A stretch of DNA of 64,000 nt from Hippasteria phrygiana. Taxonomy: Eukaryota; Echinodermata; Asteroidea; Valvatida; Goniasteridae. The stretch lies in the NCBI GenBank assembly GCA_037893225.1, contig JAZGUH010000483.1, positions 1,550,001 to 1,614,000 of the forward strand. The letters are read 5' to 3'. The notes under the pieces were generated by a model. That model worked only from the letters and a program-made list of their open reading frames with translations. It was not told the origin of the DNA and searched no databases. Position numbers and translations under genes: made by a program. Below, piece after piece: positions 22,424 to 33,893 of the stretch (position 1 is the stretch's first letter; every line of letters starts with the position of its first letter).

Positions 22424-22785
22424 AGCCATTTGCGAGTTAAATTGAATAACATCTGGTACGCTGACTTGCTCCAAATGCTTGGCACATTTTAACTTTGAAT
22501 TCTCCAGACCAAGACACTGTTGCTATATCACATGATTCGGCCAGGGGCAAGCTCTTGCATAGTTACGTAAGAGACGCTTAGCGCCAATACATTGTTCACA
22601 AGGGGTGGGAATGGCACAAAGACACCAGACCATTCCGGAGGGGGGGTTGCTGGCGTAAGGCTTGCCCCGAATCACGTGATATTGTAACAGTCTCTTTGGT
22701 CTGGAGAATTCAAAGTTAAAATGTACAAAGCATTTGAAACACGTCAGTGTACCAGATGTTATTCAAATTTAACTCGCAAATGGTT
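22424..22785. mobile_element. Long-armed MITE with TA flanks
   Basis: Arms of about 125 bp are reverse complements starting at A(G/A)CCATTTGCGAGTTAAATT and including GTCTGGAGAATTCAAAGTTA on the right arm. TA dinucleotides at 22422-22423 and 22786-22787 fit a Tc1/mariner-type duplication. No coding content. Confidence 0.75.
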
Positions 22786-23379
22786 TATTACTCCCTAGAA
22801 CTCTTACAAAGAAATTTATGGCAACATGGAAATAACACTGTTCTGCATACATTCATTTAATAAAAATCCAAATGCATGCCCCTTTAAGTATATTTGACAG
22901 GGAAAACATCTGCAGTCTACATGTTCACTGTACATTACGCACGTGTCAACTGTCAAACACGCCACGTGGGGGTAATTATTATCTGCAGGCGAACGTTTTG
23001 TTAATTTACCGACTTTCCCTGTTATACCTTGTGGAATTTGTATTAATTTCCAGCGATTGTCGGCCGACAATTTCGGAAATAGTCGTCTAGTTCTCCGACC
23101 TGATAATTCCCTGACGTCTATAAATTGCTCTGTTTTGTCTGAAGTAGGGCCAGGGAACCAGACTACAAGAGCAGCATTTCCCCCTTCGTTTTCTCTGTTA
23201 GCGTCTATGCACACACAACTTTCAACAGGTCAGTGTTTACGTATTTGCTATACCCCAAAATCCGTTCATTTCTGAAAATTATAGCAAAAGCAAAGTTGTA
23301 TACTAAACTTAAACTTCGGATTATCCAAAGAAAACTTAGTGAACGCCTGTGTACGGAAATACTCCACAATACTGCGTAA
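22786..23379. other. No gene recognised
   Basis: AT-rich flank; short open frames only. Confidence 0.55.
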
Positions 23380-23590
23380 TTCAGTGCTGTTGTACCCGTA
23401 CTCGTACGTGAGTACTTTTTTCGTACTCGTACTCGTACTTATGAAAATGTACTCGGACTCGTACTCGTACTCACATGAAAAAAAATTCCATGTACTTGTA
23501 CTCGTACTTTTTATAAGTACTCGTACTCGTACTTGAACTCGTAAAGTATACTCGTAGTACTCGTCGTGAAGTACTCATACTCATGACAAT
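23380..23590. repeat. (GTACTC)n degenerate microsatellite
   Basis: Clusters of ACTCGT/GTACTC hexamers with decayed spacers. The same hexamer forms arrays at 24858-25062 and traces near 25270 and 26380-26410. Confidence 0.9.
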
Positions 23591-24354
23591 GCAGTGTATA
23601 TAAAACCTTGCCAATGATCAAATCCTATCTGCCCTGTGGTTGGAGCTGTCCAATAACTTGTATACATTACATACAAATAAGTATGTAAAGCAGGGTGTCA
23701 GACAACTCTACCGTCTGCCAACTCGACTTGGGACAATTTCAACGGTGCGACAACTCAGAGACAAGTCGACTTTGAAATGGAGACAACTGTGAGGCGTATT
23801 AGGCAAAAAAAATATTCTGCTTCCGATTACATGCCTTTCAAAAAAAGGGTAGGTAGGTCGGAATCTTTTTTTGCCAATTTTTTTTTTGTGCTGATTAAAT
23901 GGGGTATTCAATTATATGCGAATTTCAGTCTGAACTATTTCCATTTACGCTACGAAAGCTATAAAAAAATGGCCACAAAAATGATAAAAACTTGCCTTAA
24001 TTAATGTCAAAATATTTAAGGTCGATAATTCTTAAAAATAATGTAGAATTTAGGTCGTGCATACCACACTATGCACAACGCTAGCTACGACGGGAAACTG
24101 GCCAACACTGTCCGTTTGTCGTGAGGTAAGCGTGCGTGATGCACTGTGTGTGTGGCGGGCGATGAACCTCGTGTTGCGGCAGGAAATGTCGGGGAAACAC
24201 GCTGCGCTATCACTTCAAGTACAAGCGGTACAACCTCAAAATAAATTCATGAACACGGAAAATACATACATACACACACAAGAGAGATCAAGTTCTGTGA
24301 ATTAACTTGCAGAAATCTTCTTTCTCCGTGGATGTTTACTTGGCATATTAACAT
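23591..24354. other. No gene recognised
   Basis: Includes a GACAACTCGAC-type cluster at 23700-23790 similar to 13990-14130. The remainder is AT-rich. Confidence 0.5.
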
Positions 24355-24425
24355 CAGATCTGACCTGGAACGTCAGATCTGACCTGGAACTGCAGTGCAC
24401 TCTGCAGTGCACTCTGCAGTGTACA
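24355..24425. repeat. Short tandem duplications
   Basis: TCAGATCTGACCTGGAAC occurs twice, followed by three CTGCAGTGCACT-type units. Confidence 0.8.
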
Positions 24426-24857
24426 TGTTACTATGTCGGACGGCCATATGCATACACTGGTTGCCACATTTCCATCATGCCTTCTTTGGCACTTTTAGTG
24501 GGCGGCGCGGTGAGAACCAGTACAGCATTGCTGCATTGAGCATTACGCACGTGTTTTCATCACGGCGATAGGAAATCGCGCACCAAAGGGAACTTGTAAA
24601 AAGAACGTAGGTTTCGTCTTTAAAAAATAGCGAATGTAAGTAGGCAAACAAATTACAAACGTTTTTGACGTAAATAGGTTGCTGAGAGGCGTTTTGTGAA
24701 GACAGAAAAGACAACAGGATTAATTTTTAACATACCATGCAAGTCAGTGTCAGCGTCACGGTGTTTCATAAAGAGTTTGTCTTTGTTTTCAAGTAATGTG
24801 AAGGAATCTCTTTTTTTTCTTTCTGTTTTAACAAAACACTTCGGCTTTTGCTGGTAG

Positions 24858-25062
24858 AAAGTACTCGTACTCGTACTCGTACTCGTACTCGTACTCGTGC
24901 AAAAGTACTCGTGCAAAAGTACTCGTACTCGTACTCATGGAAATGTACTTGACTACAGCACTGCTGCGTATACACCAGTGTTGGAGTACTCGTCCCCGTA
25001 CTCGTACTCGAGTACAACTTGAGTACACGTAAGTACTTGGCCCGTACTCGACTATCAGTACT
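24858..25062. repeat. (GTACTC)n microsatellite, second array
   Basis: Longest pure run at 24858-24898, then interrupted copies. Confidence 0.9.
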
Positions 25063-25074
25063 CGAAAATTATTT

Positions 25075-25264
25075 GAGAAATAGTTCCATATCCGGACATC
25101 ACTTATACCTCTTGCACAAAGTCAATGGGCCATGACAGAAAAAGTCAAAGTATTTTCAAAGAATAAGTTGAAAATTTGCCCTCCTAAATTCGTGTTTCTT
25201 CATCAGATTTACACTTTTTGGTAGTTTTTAAGTCATATTAAGGGAAAATATGGAACTCTTTCCC
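25075..25264. mobile_element. MITE GAGTTCCATATCCGG family, copy 1
   Basis: Same interior as copy 2 (26158-26363), e.g. GGGCCATGACAGAAAAAGT and TTCTTCATCAGATTTACAC. The right end lacks the GTGATGGCCG block that copy 2 has, so it is slightly deleted. Confidence 0.8.
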
Positions 25265-25739
25265 TGACTCCAGTACTCGAGAGTATAAATCGAGTACATT
25301 TCTTTTTAATCGATTCCGCAACGCTAGCGCGGTGCGCTGGGTCTATTTCCCGCCTTCCCAATACTACTAGCATTCGAAGTCGTATAGCACCGAGGATTCG
25401 TGAATCAGGAGCCAGCCAAGCCCATGCTTCTTATGCTTGCTTACCAGTGAGGCCATTTCGGGATTTTTCCCAAGCAAAATCCTTTTCCCAGTGCTTCGTG
25501 AGCACATTTTAAGCACATGTATTGTCCGTTGCCTAGGGAAATCTTGTGAATTTTACAGCGTGATCGCATGCGCAAAACAGCGCAAGGCTTTTTCCGGGTG
25601 GTGGCGGCATGACTCGGCCACGGCTACGTACGTGCGTACATATTTATATCACATGTGCTGCTAGCTACATCGTTCATGTCGTTGCATTTTTCTTGGCTTA
25701 GTCTTCCTTGCTCTATGGTTTATGCATGAAAGATGGAAT

Positions 25740-25958
25740 ATGTCATCAGTTTCGGACATAATTAAATGGGGATATAAAGATCACTGAGAGTTCGTCACCG
25801 GTGGGAAAAAGCAGCACAGTGCCATATACATGTGCAAGCTGTGTCAAACGAGAATCTCGGAGAAGAGTGGGACGATGTCAAACTTCAACAAACATCTGCG
25901 TCGCAAGCATCCAGCTGCGTATAAAGTGACTAGGCCTAAGTGCACTCAATCAATGTAA
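25740..25958 (+). pseudogene. BED zinc-finger exon of an hAT-like transposase, with in-frame stop
   Basis: An ATG frame of 72 codons interrupted by TGA at 25785-25787. It shows the BED pattern: Cys-x2-Cys in YMCKLCQ, then GTMSNFNKHLRRKHP with the paired His. BED fingers lie at the N-terminus of hAT transposases and ZBED proteins and bind DNA. No dimerisation or catalytic region follows before TAA, so this is an isolated exon-sized relic between two copies of the same MITE. Family assignment rests on the finger alone. Confidence 0.7.
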
Positions 25959-26157
25959 CTTGTTAGGTCAAGAATGACATGAACATAGCGTTGGTCTACA
26001 AGAAAATAAAATCAAACAAAGTCACAATTGCAGAATACCCCGCCACTCGTATCTCCACCTCGTATGCAGATACGCGGATACGGGGTCACGGTTGATTGCC
26101 CTCAATAAACTATCTCACATGTCGGCCGTCAAAAAATAGCGCACTCTATCGCCCCTC

Positions 26158-26363
26158 CGGAAAGAGTTCCATATCCGGCCATCACTTTAGACATCATGCA
26201 CAAAGTCTATGGGCCATGACAGAAAAAGTAAAAGTATTTTCAAAGAATAGGTTGAAATTTTTTCCCTCCTAAATTTGTGTTTCTTCATCAGATTTACACT
26301 TTTGTGTAGTTTCTAAGTCATATTTAGGGAAAATAAGTGATGGCCGGATATGGAACTCTTTCC
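26158..26363. mobile_element. MITE GAGTTCCATATCCGG family, copy 2
   Basis: Perfect inverted ends of about 27 bp, CGGAAAGAGTTCCATATCCG followed by GCCATCAC. Total 206 bp, non-coding. Confidence 0.88.
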
Positions 26364-27120
26364 GCCCGGGACTCGGCCCCTAAAGTACTCGGAGTATACT
26401 CTGTACTCGGATTTGAGGACACGACTCCAACACATGGTATACACGATCGGAAGAATGTGCTCCATGGTATGATCATGGTCGACAGCATATTGCATTGCAG
26501 AAAACTGACGCAATATCGTCAAAATCGAAAACAATTATGAACGTATTACTTACAACGATTAGCTGAGCTTCCCACGGCTATACCGTATCAAATTGCTGTA
26601 AACCGGTCTAAAGCAAACTGTCAGGAACTACATTGTAGGCCTATATTATGAAGTCTGCAGTAGTAGCTAATACACGTACATGAAGGTCCTATGTCTATAA
26701 AAACGTATGGCCTATTGAGTATGCAAACAATAAATCCTCGCGCTGCTGTTGAGCACAGCTGTTGAGCACAGCTGTTGTATTGAATGGATGGCATAACATG
26801 CTTTGGCAATGGAGGAATAAAGACACATGGCACAGCACAGACCTTGGGTCTTTAAAATAATGAATCGCTATTTCAATAGCAGTATTGTTATTAAATAATA
26901 ATTGATTTGACGCTACATGTATTCAACTGGATCGAGTTTAGCATATACTGCACGTAACGTCATTGTCCCAACAAAGAAAAAAAATATAACCACCCTATAT
27001 ACATTATACATAATGATCAGTCAAGCATGCGCCGGGTGTGCGCCCACGTGGCACAAGCTGCCCATGTATCCTTTGTATAGCTCCATGGTCCAAGGCAGTC
27101 CACATGTGGACTTATTTTGG
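26364..27120. other. No gene recognised
   Basis: Contains traces of the GTACTC repeat (26380-26410) and a two-copy 15-bp tandem TGTTGAGCACAGCTG at 26748-26778. Confidence 0.5.
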
Positions 27121-27310
27121 TAAAACTTACCGAGACGACGGGTACTTTTCCCATTTTAAGTCCAGTGCGGACAGCCTAGGACGTTTTCCTTTCAGTTACT
27201 TTTCCTGAGTCCAGCGGTTACTTCTACTGGGCAACTGCTGCCCAGGAAAACTGACCAGGTAACTTTTCCCGAGACGATAAGTCCAGTGCGGACAGTGCGA
27301 GTCGGTAAAA
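27121..27310. repeat. Dispersed repeat with AAGTCCAGTGCGGACAG modules
   Basis: AAGTCCAGTGCGGACAG occurs twice, each near CCGAGACGA/GGTAAAAC. The same modules recur at 30140-30275 and 32297-32432 inside the tandem units. Confidence 0.7.
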
Positions 27311-27400
27311 CACTATGAACATCTAACAAAAGAAAACCCACGCAGTCCTTTGTTTGTAACAAAGGACTGCGTGGTTTTCTTTTGTTAGATGTTCATAGTG
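27311..27400. repeat. Near-perfect palindrome, 44/43-bp arms, 3-bp loop
   Basis: 27311-27354 and 27358-27400 are exact reverse complements apart from one extra C in the left arm; loop TGT. No flanking duplication is seen. A transcript of either strand would form a long hairpin. Confidence 0.95.
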
Positions 27401-27570
27401 AAAGCGGCTCAGGAAAGCGTACATCCTGCCCGAGCGCAAGATCATGCCACACTGGGACACTACGCATGCGCTTTGCATTGTTTCACCGCGGTGCGGTGCA
27501 CGTGGCAAGTTTCCAAATTCCATTGCGTTGTTCCTTTTTGGTCGCAATCATCAGTGTTGTAGTCAAGGCC

Positions 27571-27703
27571 ACAACCTCCGAGGCCGAGGCCAAGACCGAG
27601 GCCACAACCTCCGATAGGCCGAGACCGAGGCCGAGGCCACAACGTCCGAGGCCAAGGCCGAGGCCGAGGCCACAACGTCCGAGGCCGAGGCCGAGGCCGG
27701 TTA
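27571..27703. repeat. (GAGGCC)n degenerate hexamer array
   Basis: Runs of CCGAGGCCGAGGCC with ACAACGT spacers. Related arrays at 29822-29948 and 31974-32110. Arg-Pro or Gly-Leu peptide frames are artefacts. Confidence 0.9.
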
Positions 27704-27910
27704 CTAAACACGTAATAAACTAATAATCCACTCAATCAAGGTTAAAGGCAGTGTGTATGATTGGTCATTGTTGCAATTTTCAGAAATGGGCGGATTTGGG
27801 GGTTAGTATTTTATAGGAAATATCGTTCCACTGACCTGTTCAAAGTTTTGCGTTGTTGGATGGCGAGAAAAACGAGAGAAAAACGGCGCTCGTTTTCAAC
27901 CGTCGGGCGG

Positions 27911-28033
27911 ATGATAGCCTTTAGTCAACAAGACGCGCGTGGCTACCTTGACACGTGACGCGCCCCGAATGCCAGCATGTCCGGGGCGCGCCACTCGTCC
28001 GGGTAGCCACGCGCGCCTTGACTAAAGCCTACA
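27911..28033. mobile_element. Fold-back element, GCGCGTGGCTAC arms
   Basis: Left arm AGCCTTTAGTCAA...CGCGCGTGGCTAC and right arm GTAGCCACGCGCGCCTTGAC are inverted, with an inner pair GCGCCCCG/CGGGGCGC. Confidence 0.75.
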
Positions 28034-28227
28034 GGGGTGCGTTTTGGCGGTCACAAACAGCCATGAACCAAGAATTGGTTCGGTTGCTTCTTGTCGGTGA
28101 ATTTCTTTGGGAATTTGAAATAGGCGAAAATTACGCATCATAATGAAATCCCCAAATCTCCAAAGTGATTAAACAAAGAGAAACAGCAGAACCAGTTTTC
28201 GGTTATAACCGCCAAAACGCACCCCAG
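28032..28227. mobile_element. MITE with GGGGTGCGTTTTGGCGGT ends
   Basis: 18-bp inverted ends at 28034-28051 and 28208-28225, sharing its left edge with the preceding fold-back. No target duplication is evident. Confidence 0.65.
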
Positions 28228-28991
28228 GGCAGTTTTCCAACGATTGAAAACAATATAAATTTCCACTTTTCTTGACAACGACAGCACACCTGGTGCTATC
28301 ATTTCACACGATGATTGAGACTACTATTAACTTACAGGCTATTAAGGTATTTCGTAATAATTCAGTAAAAACAAATTAGAGGATTACCAATCGTGTACAC
28401 TACCTTCATTGTTGGATTTTATATTTTATTTTCAATTCACGTCAATGGCAGGTTCCTTAAAGGATATGTTTATTGCATTTCAAGAACATAAGGGTCTCCA
28501 GCATCTATTGGGATAGCTTTGCACGGTGTGGCCTCATAATAATCCCTCCTCTGCTAAAAATGCGCTCCACTGGAGCACTGCTGGCTGGAACATAGTCTTG
28601 GGCCCAAGACCCTTGTGTTGTTATTTCGGAGCGCCCGCGCGCCAGATTCACTAACGTTGTGTCCTTGAAATCCCGGCTTCGTACGTGCGTTCTGGCCTCA
28701 CACATGCGTAGTTTACAAAATGCAGCCGAATCCGCAGCCGGTGTTTGTCAAACGTGCACGATTTTGGATCGCCACAAGGGTCTTGTATAAGTTGGCAGGC
28801 AATTCTTAACTTTTTCTTTACTTTTCGATGATTCTCCCTCGCTTTTCCGAGGGATACAATCAGTGACCGAGTTTGAGCCTTATCATAAATTAGTCATTAC
28901 ATGCAAATACATAGGACATGACGAGGCATCATGACCATTGATCTGCAGCTGCGCGCGTCACATGCGCGTGCACGCATGTCGGACATAAACC
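28228..28991. other. Flank with a diverged relative of the tandem unit end
   Basis: From about 28790 (TTCTTAACTTTTTCTTTAC, then a CCTCGC..TTTTCCGAGGGA stem) the sequence parallels 30927-31140 at low identity, suggesting an older third unit upstream of the duplicated pair. No gene. Confidence 0.45.
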
Positions 28992-31131
28992 ACGAATGTG
29001 ATTGGTCAGAACACCATCAGGCGACGCTCACTGGATCGGTCTATTGCATAACTGTCCATCATTATCACAGTCCACAGTCTGGTCGCGCCCCCGAAATGCC
29101 AACTTATCCAAGACTTTACTACAGATCCAAAATCTTATCGCGCTGTCGGCCTATTGCAACTACACTGTACCTGATCGCGCTGCCTGTGCATTGCAACTGC
29201 GAAAGTACAAAAGTACAATAGTAACGTCTTTGAACCAAGACTAGCTGGAACAGAGAGGACAGTCTTTGCAATTAGGGCATGCAGTTATGGGTACATAGAC
29301 TAGTAGACATGTGACAGGCTTCGCGTTGCGCGAGCACGCGTGAATAACAGGTTGGTTCCCTCAACTTCACTGCCGGCCATTATGATTATCGCTTTAAAGT
29401 TCACTCGTTCAGGGCCGAGTGGTGGACCAGGAACCAGTCTATAGCGGGAGTAGACAGATTATCTAACAAAAATATTAGATGCTACCTGAGTACGTGTAAC
29501 ACAATAGTGGCAGTTCATGAGGCGACTGAAGTGCTGGACCAGGAACTACACGTAGTCTATTACCGGGAGTAGACTGGTTCTACAAGAAGATAATACATAT
29601 AATGTACGTACGTAGTACGTGCAATCGGGGAGCTATCTATAGCTCCATGGTGCAATAATGCAAATACCAGTTCATTAATTCGTGCGTATCTGCTTGAAAC
29701 TTTATTTCGTTTCACGGAACTCACTGTGGCAGCTTCTCGAAAGTTTCATGAGGTAAACAATCTAAATTAATTGAAACAGAAAACACATCTGAATTGGTGG
29801 GAAAATTGGTCAAAGTGGGCGGCCTCGAGCCGGCCTCGACCAGATCTTCGAGTCCGGAAGGCTCCGAGGCCGAGGCCTTGCACTCCGAGGCCAAGGCCGA
29901 GACCGAGGCCATAAAAATCGGCCTCGAGGCCGAGGCCGGTCTCGAGACCTCCAACACTGGCAATCATGGCAGATATTATTATTGATACAGAAAGAAGTTT
30001 GATTGGTGCTAATCGATGTAGTCCTATGTGTACACATCAGCCGGAAAAATTAAAAGGCAAGCGTAATTTGGGTCAATCGCGTCAATGTAGAAAGGTCACG
30101 CAAAGCGCCCTCATGAGTCCTTACATTGACAGCTCGGTTACTTCTACCCGCGGTCTCGGTAAAATTTCCCGTGTCGAAAGTCCAAGTGCGGACAGTGGTC
30201 ACATTTGACAATTTTTCATTTTAACATCGTCTCGGTAAAACCTTCCAAAAAATAAGTCCAGTGCGGACACGGCTTTACACAAAGATCGGGAGTTGATCCA
30301 GAGCCAGACGAAAACAAACATAATCACGAATCCCTCTCGCTATATGTTGCATGCTGGGAGAATTTGTACTACACGACATGTCGTCTGCTTCAGATTTTGT
30401 AAGGTTATTTTTATGATAAACTATCAAGTATTTCTAGAAAAGTAAATAAATCGCACATAGCTTTAATAACAACATTACACTGCAAAAGAAATATGACTAA
30501 ATACTGTCACAAAAGCTCGTTAAATGCTTCAAATCTACCAATAAATACAGTCACTTTTTCTCTGTCCGTCTCGCACGTCGCCATCTTGAATCTTGCGAAC
30601 CCACCTCGCGAGCAGGATACCTAAAAACGTGATCCGGAGCAGCTTTCGACGCTCCGGATCACTGATCGCGCTCCAGATATAGATCTGCGTGAAACAAACA
30701 CGCCCATAGTCTTGGTTCAAGACGACAGTGATCGATAATGGATCATGCAGCGTCGCGTTTATTCGTTCCATGCAGTGTGCCCTCTGACAGTACGATTATA
30801 CTAACTCATGGGCTCGCACTGTCGTAGACTGGTTCCCGGTCCCTACATTGTCCTTCGGATTTCAAAATATACATATGCGGACCGGAAACCAGTCTAGCAC
30901 TATCGTCTTGGGAATCCTGCACCAGCGGTTTAACTTTTTCTTTATTTCTCCCTAGGCTTTTCTAGGGAGCCAATCAGCGATCGCAAAACGTACATGCATA
31001 TGATTATGTGAACCTGAATATATTAACGGGTCGGGATCTGGGGCTTATGTAAACATGAATGGCCACTGCACGTCACCGATCCGAGCGCGCTATGCGATAC
31101 GCGATTATCGCACAATTAATTACAAGCAACT
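28992..31131. repeat. 2.14-kb tandem unit, copy 1
   Basis: Nearly identical to 31145-33286 (offset 2153-2155). Internal modules: a GGACCAGGAA pair (about 29430-29580), a GAGGCC array, AAGTCC..GCGGACA modules, a 430-bp module beginning GATCGGGAGTTGATCC (30286-30704), and a CTTGGTTCAAGACG MITE (30708-30915) with a 72-bp insertion. No protein gene. Confidence 0.95.
30825..30896. mobile_element. 72-bp mini-element with 18-bp ends and 9-bp target duplication
   Basis: Ends TAGACTGGTTCCCGGTCC and the inverse of TAGACTGGTTTCCGGTCC. Flanks GCACTGTCG (30816-30824) and GCACTATCG (30897-30905). Related MITEs at 48719, 43578 and 61630 have the uninterrupted site GCACTATCG (or its reverse complement). Confidence 0.85.
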
Positions 31132-31144
31132 TGATTACACTACA

Positions 31145-33286
31145 ACGAATGTGATTGGTCAGAACACCATCAGGCGACGCTCACTGGATCGGTCTATTGC
31201 ATAACCGTCCATCATTATCACAGTCCACAGTCTGGTCGCGCCCCCGAAATGCCAACTTATCCAAGACTTTACTACAGATCCAAAATCTTATCGCGCTGTC
31301 GGCCTATTGCAACTACACTGTACCTGATCGCGCTGCCTGTGCATTGCAACTGCGAAAGTACAAAAGTACAATAGTAACGTCTTTGAACCAAGACTAGCTG
31401 GAACAGAGAGGACAGTCTTTGCAAGGGCATGCAGTTATGGGTACATAGACTAGTAGACATGTGACAGGCTTCGCGTTGCGCGAGCACGCGTGAATAACAG
31501 GTTGGTTCCCTCAACTTCACTGCCGGCCATTATGATTATCGCTTTAACGTTCACTCGTTCAGGGCCGAGTGGTGGACCAGGAACCAGTCTATAGCGGGAG
31601 TAGACAGATTATCTAAAAAAAATATTAGATGCTGCCTGAGTACGTGTAACACAATAGTGGCAGTTCATGGGGCGAGTGAAGTGCTGGACCAGGAACTACA
31701 CGTAGTCTATTACCGGGAGTAGACTGGTTCTACAAGAAGATAATACATATAATGTACGTACGTAGTACGTGCAATCGGGGAGCTATCTATAGCTCCATGG
31801 TGCAATAATGCAAATACCAGTTCATTAATTCGTGCGTATCTGCTTGAAACTTTATTTCGTTTCACGGAACTCACTGTGGCAGCTTCTCGAAAGTTTCATG
31901 AGGTAAACAATCTAAATTAATTGAAACAGAAAACACATCTGAATTGGTGGGAAAATTGGTCAAAGTGGGCGGCCTCGAGCCGGTCTCGACCAGATCTTCG
32001 AGTCCGGAAGGCTCCGAGGCCGAGGCCGAGGCCGAGGCCTTGCACTCCGAGGCCAAGGCCGAGACCGAGGCCATAAAAATCGGCCTCGAGACCGAGGCCG
32101 GTCTCGAGACCTCCAACACTGGCAATCATGGCAGATATTATTATTGATACAGAAAGAAGTTTGATTGGTGCTAATCGATGTAGTCCTATGTGTACACATC
32201 AGCCGGAAAAATTAAAAGGCAAGCGTAATTTGGGTCAATCGCGTCAATGTAGAAAGGTCACGCAAAGCGCCCTCATGAGTCCTTACATTGACAGCTCGGT
32301 TACTTCTACCACGGTCTCGGTAAAATTTCCCGTGTCGAAAGTCCAAGTGCGGACAGTGGTCACATTTGACAATTTTTCATTTTAACATCGTCTCGGTAAA
32401 ACCTTCCAAAAAATAAGTCCAGTGCGGACACGGCTTTACACAAAGATCGGGAGTTGATCCAGAGCCAGACGAAAACAAACATAATCACGAATCCCTCTCG
32501 CTATATGTTGCATGCTGGGAGAATTTGTACTACACGACATGTCGTCTGCTTCAGATTTTGTAAGGTTATTTTTATGATAAACTATCAAGTATTTCTAGAA
32601 AAGTAAATAAATCGCACATAGCTTTAATAACAACATTACACTGCAAAAGAATTATGACTAAATACTGTCACAAAAGCTCGTTAAATGCTTCAAATCTACC
32701 AATAAATACAGTCACTTTTTCTCTGTCCGTCTCGCACGTCGCCATCTTGAATCTTGCGAACCCACCTCGCGAGCAGGATACCTAAAAACGTGATCCGGAG
32801 CAGCTTTCGACGCTCCGGATCACTGATCGCGCTCCAGATCTGCGTGAAACAAACACGCCCATAGTCTTGGTTCAAGACGACAGTGATCGATAATGGATCG
32901 TGCAGCGTCGCGTTTATTCGTTCCATGCAGTGTGCCCTCTGACAGTACGATTATACTAACTCATGGGCTCGCACTGTCGTAGACTGGTTCCCGGTCCCTA
33001 CATTGTCCTTCGGATTTCAAAATATACATATGCGGACCGGAAACCAGTCTAGCACTATCGTCTTGGGAATCCTGCACCAGCGGTTTAACTTTTTCTTTAT
33101 TTCTCCCTAGGCTTTTCTAGGGAGCCAATCAGCGATCGCAAAACGTACATGCATATGATTATGTGAACCTGAATATATTAACGGGTCGGGATCTGGAGCT
33201 AATGTAAACATGAATGGCCACTGCACGTCACCGATCCGAGCGCGATATGCGGTACGCGATTATCGCACAATTAATTACAAGCAACT
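31145..33286. repeat. 2.14-kb tandem unit, copy 2
   Basis: Differs from copy 1 by small indels (3 bp near 31424, two extra GAGGCC hexamers near 32015, 1 bp near 32311, 6 bp near 32838) and scattered substitutions. It ends at GCAACT, where segment X begins. Confidence 0.95.
32980..33051. mobile_element. 72-bp mini-element, second copy carried by the tandem duplication
   Basis: Same position within unit copy 2, so it was inserted before the 2.14-kb duplication. Confidence 0.85.
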
Positions 33287-33893
33287 GTGACTGGGAACGA
33301 CCGTTTCGTGAAGGGTTTGTGTTCCTTCCTCCATGGTGTGTTTACCGACTGGGTTCGGTAAACCATGGAGGAATAAAATGTGTTTTATTTCTCCATGGGT
33401 AAACCATGGGTAAACAATGGAGGAAGGAACCTGTGCCTCTCGGTTTATATTTGAATAACAACTTCGCCTCCAATTTCCAAATCACTCGTCACAGCCTAGT
33501 AGTATCATATTGTACAAAACCTCTCAAGTTGGCTTTGGATAAAGCCTGACCAACGAGGTGCTGAAGAAGGACGCTCATGGCCAGTATTAATTCGTTTGTG
33601 TTTGCAAGCCTGAGCCCCGAGGCCGATCGAGGACGGGAATTCTTGCGTGCAGTCGGAGTCTACATCGGAGTACGAGTATGCGGTCAGGCTCTAGAGTAAA
33701 AACGAAATCCTGCACTGTTGTATTTATGGACCTGCATAAAATATGGTTTAAATTTAGCTTGACAATTCCAGCTCTAGGCTCATGGCGAATTATCACATCG
33801 AACCAGCAATTAAGCTATAACTTACGTGGTTGGGGCAAATAGGAAAGAGTTGTTGGGGCAAATATGAATGGAAATAGGGATATTTAAAACCAT
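33284..33893 (+). repeat. Segment X, copy 1, left part
   Basis: Reverse complement of about 49828-50445. Includes several CCATGGTTTACC/TCCTCCATGG direct and inverted motifs (33326-33430). Interrupted at 33893 by the gypsy element; resumes at 42628. Confidence 0.9.

Noticed and set aside
27460..27735. Arg-Pro-rich and Gly-Leu-rich frames
   Set aside because: Translation of the GAGGCC hexamer array.
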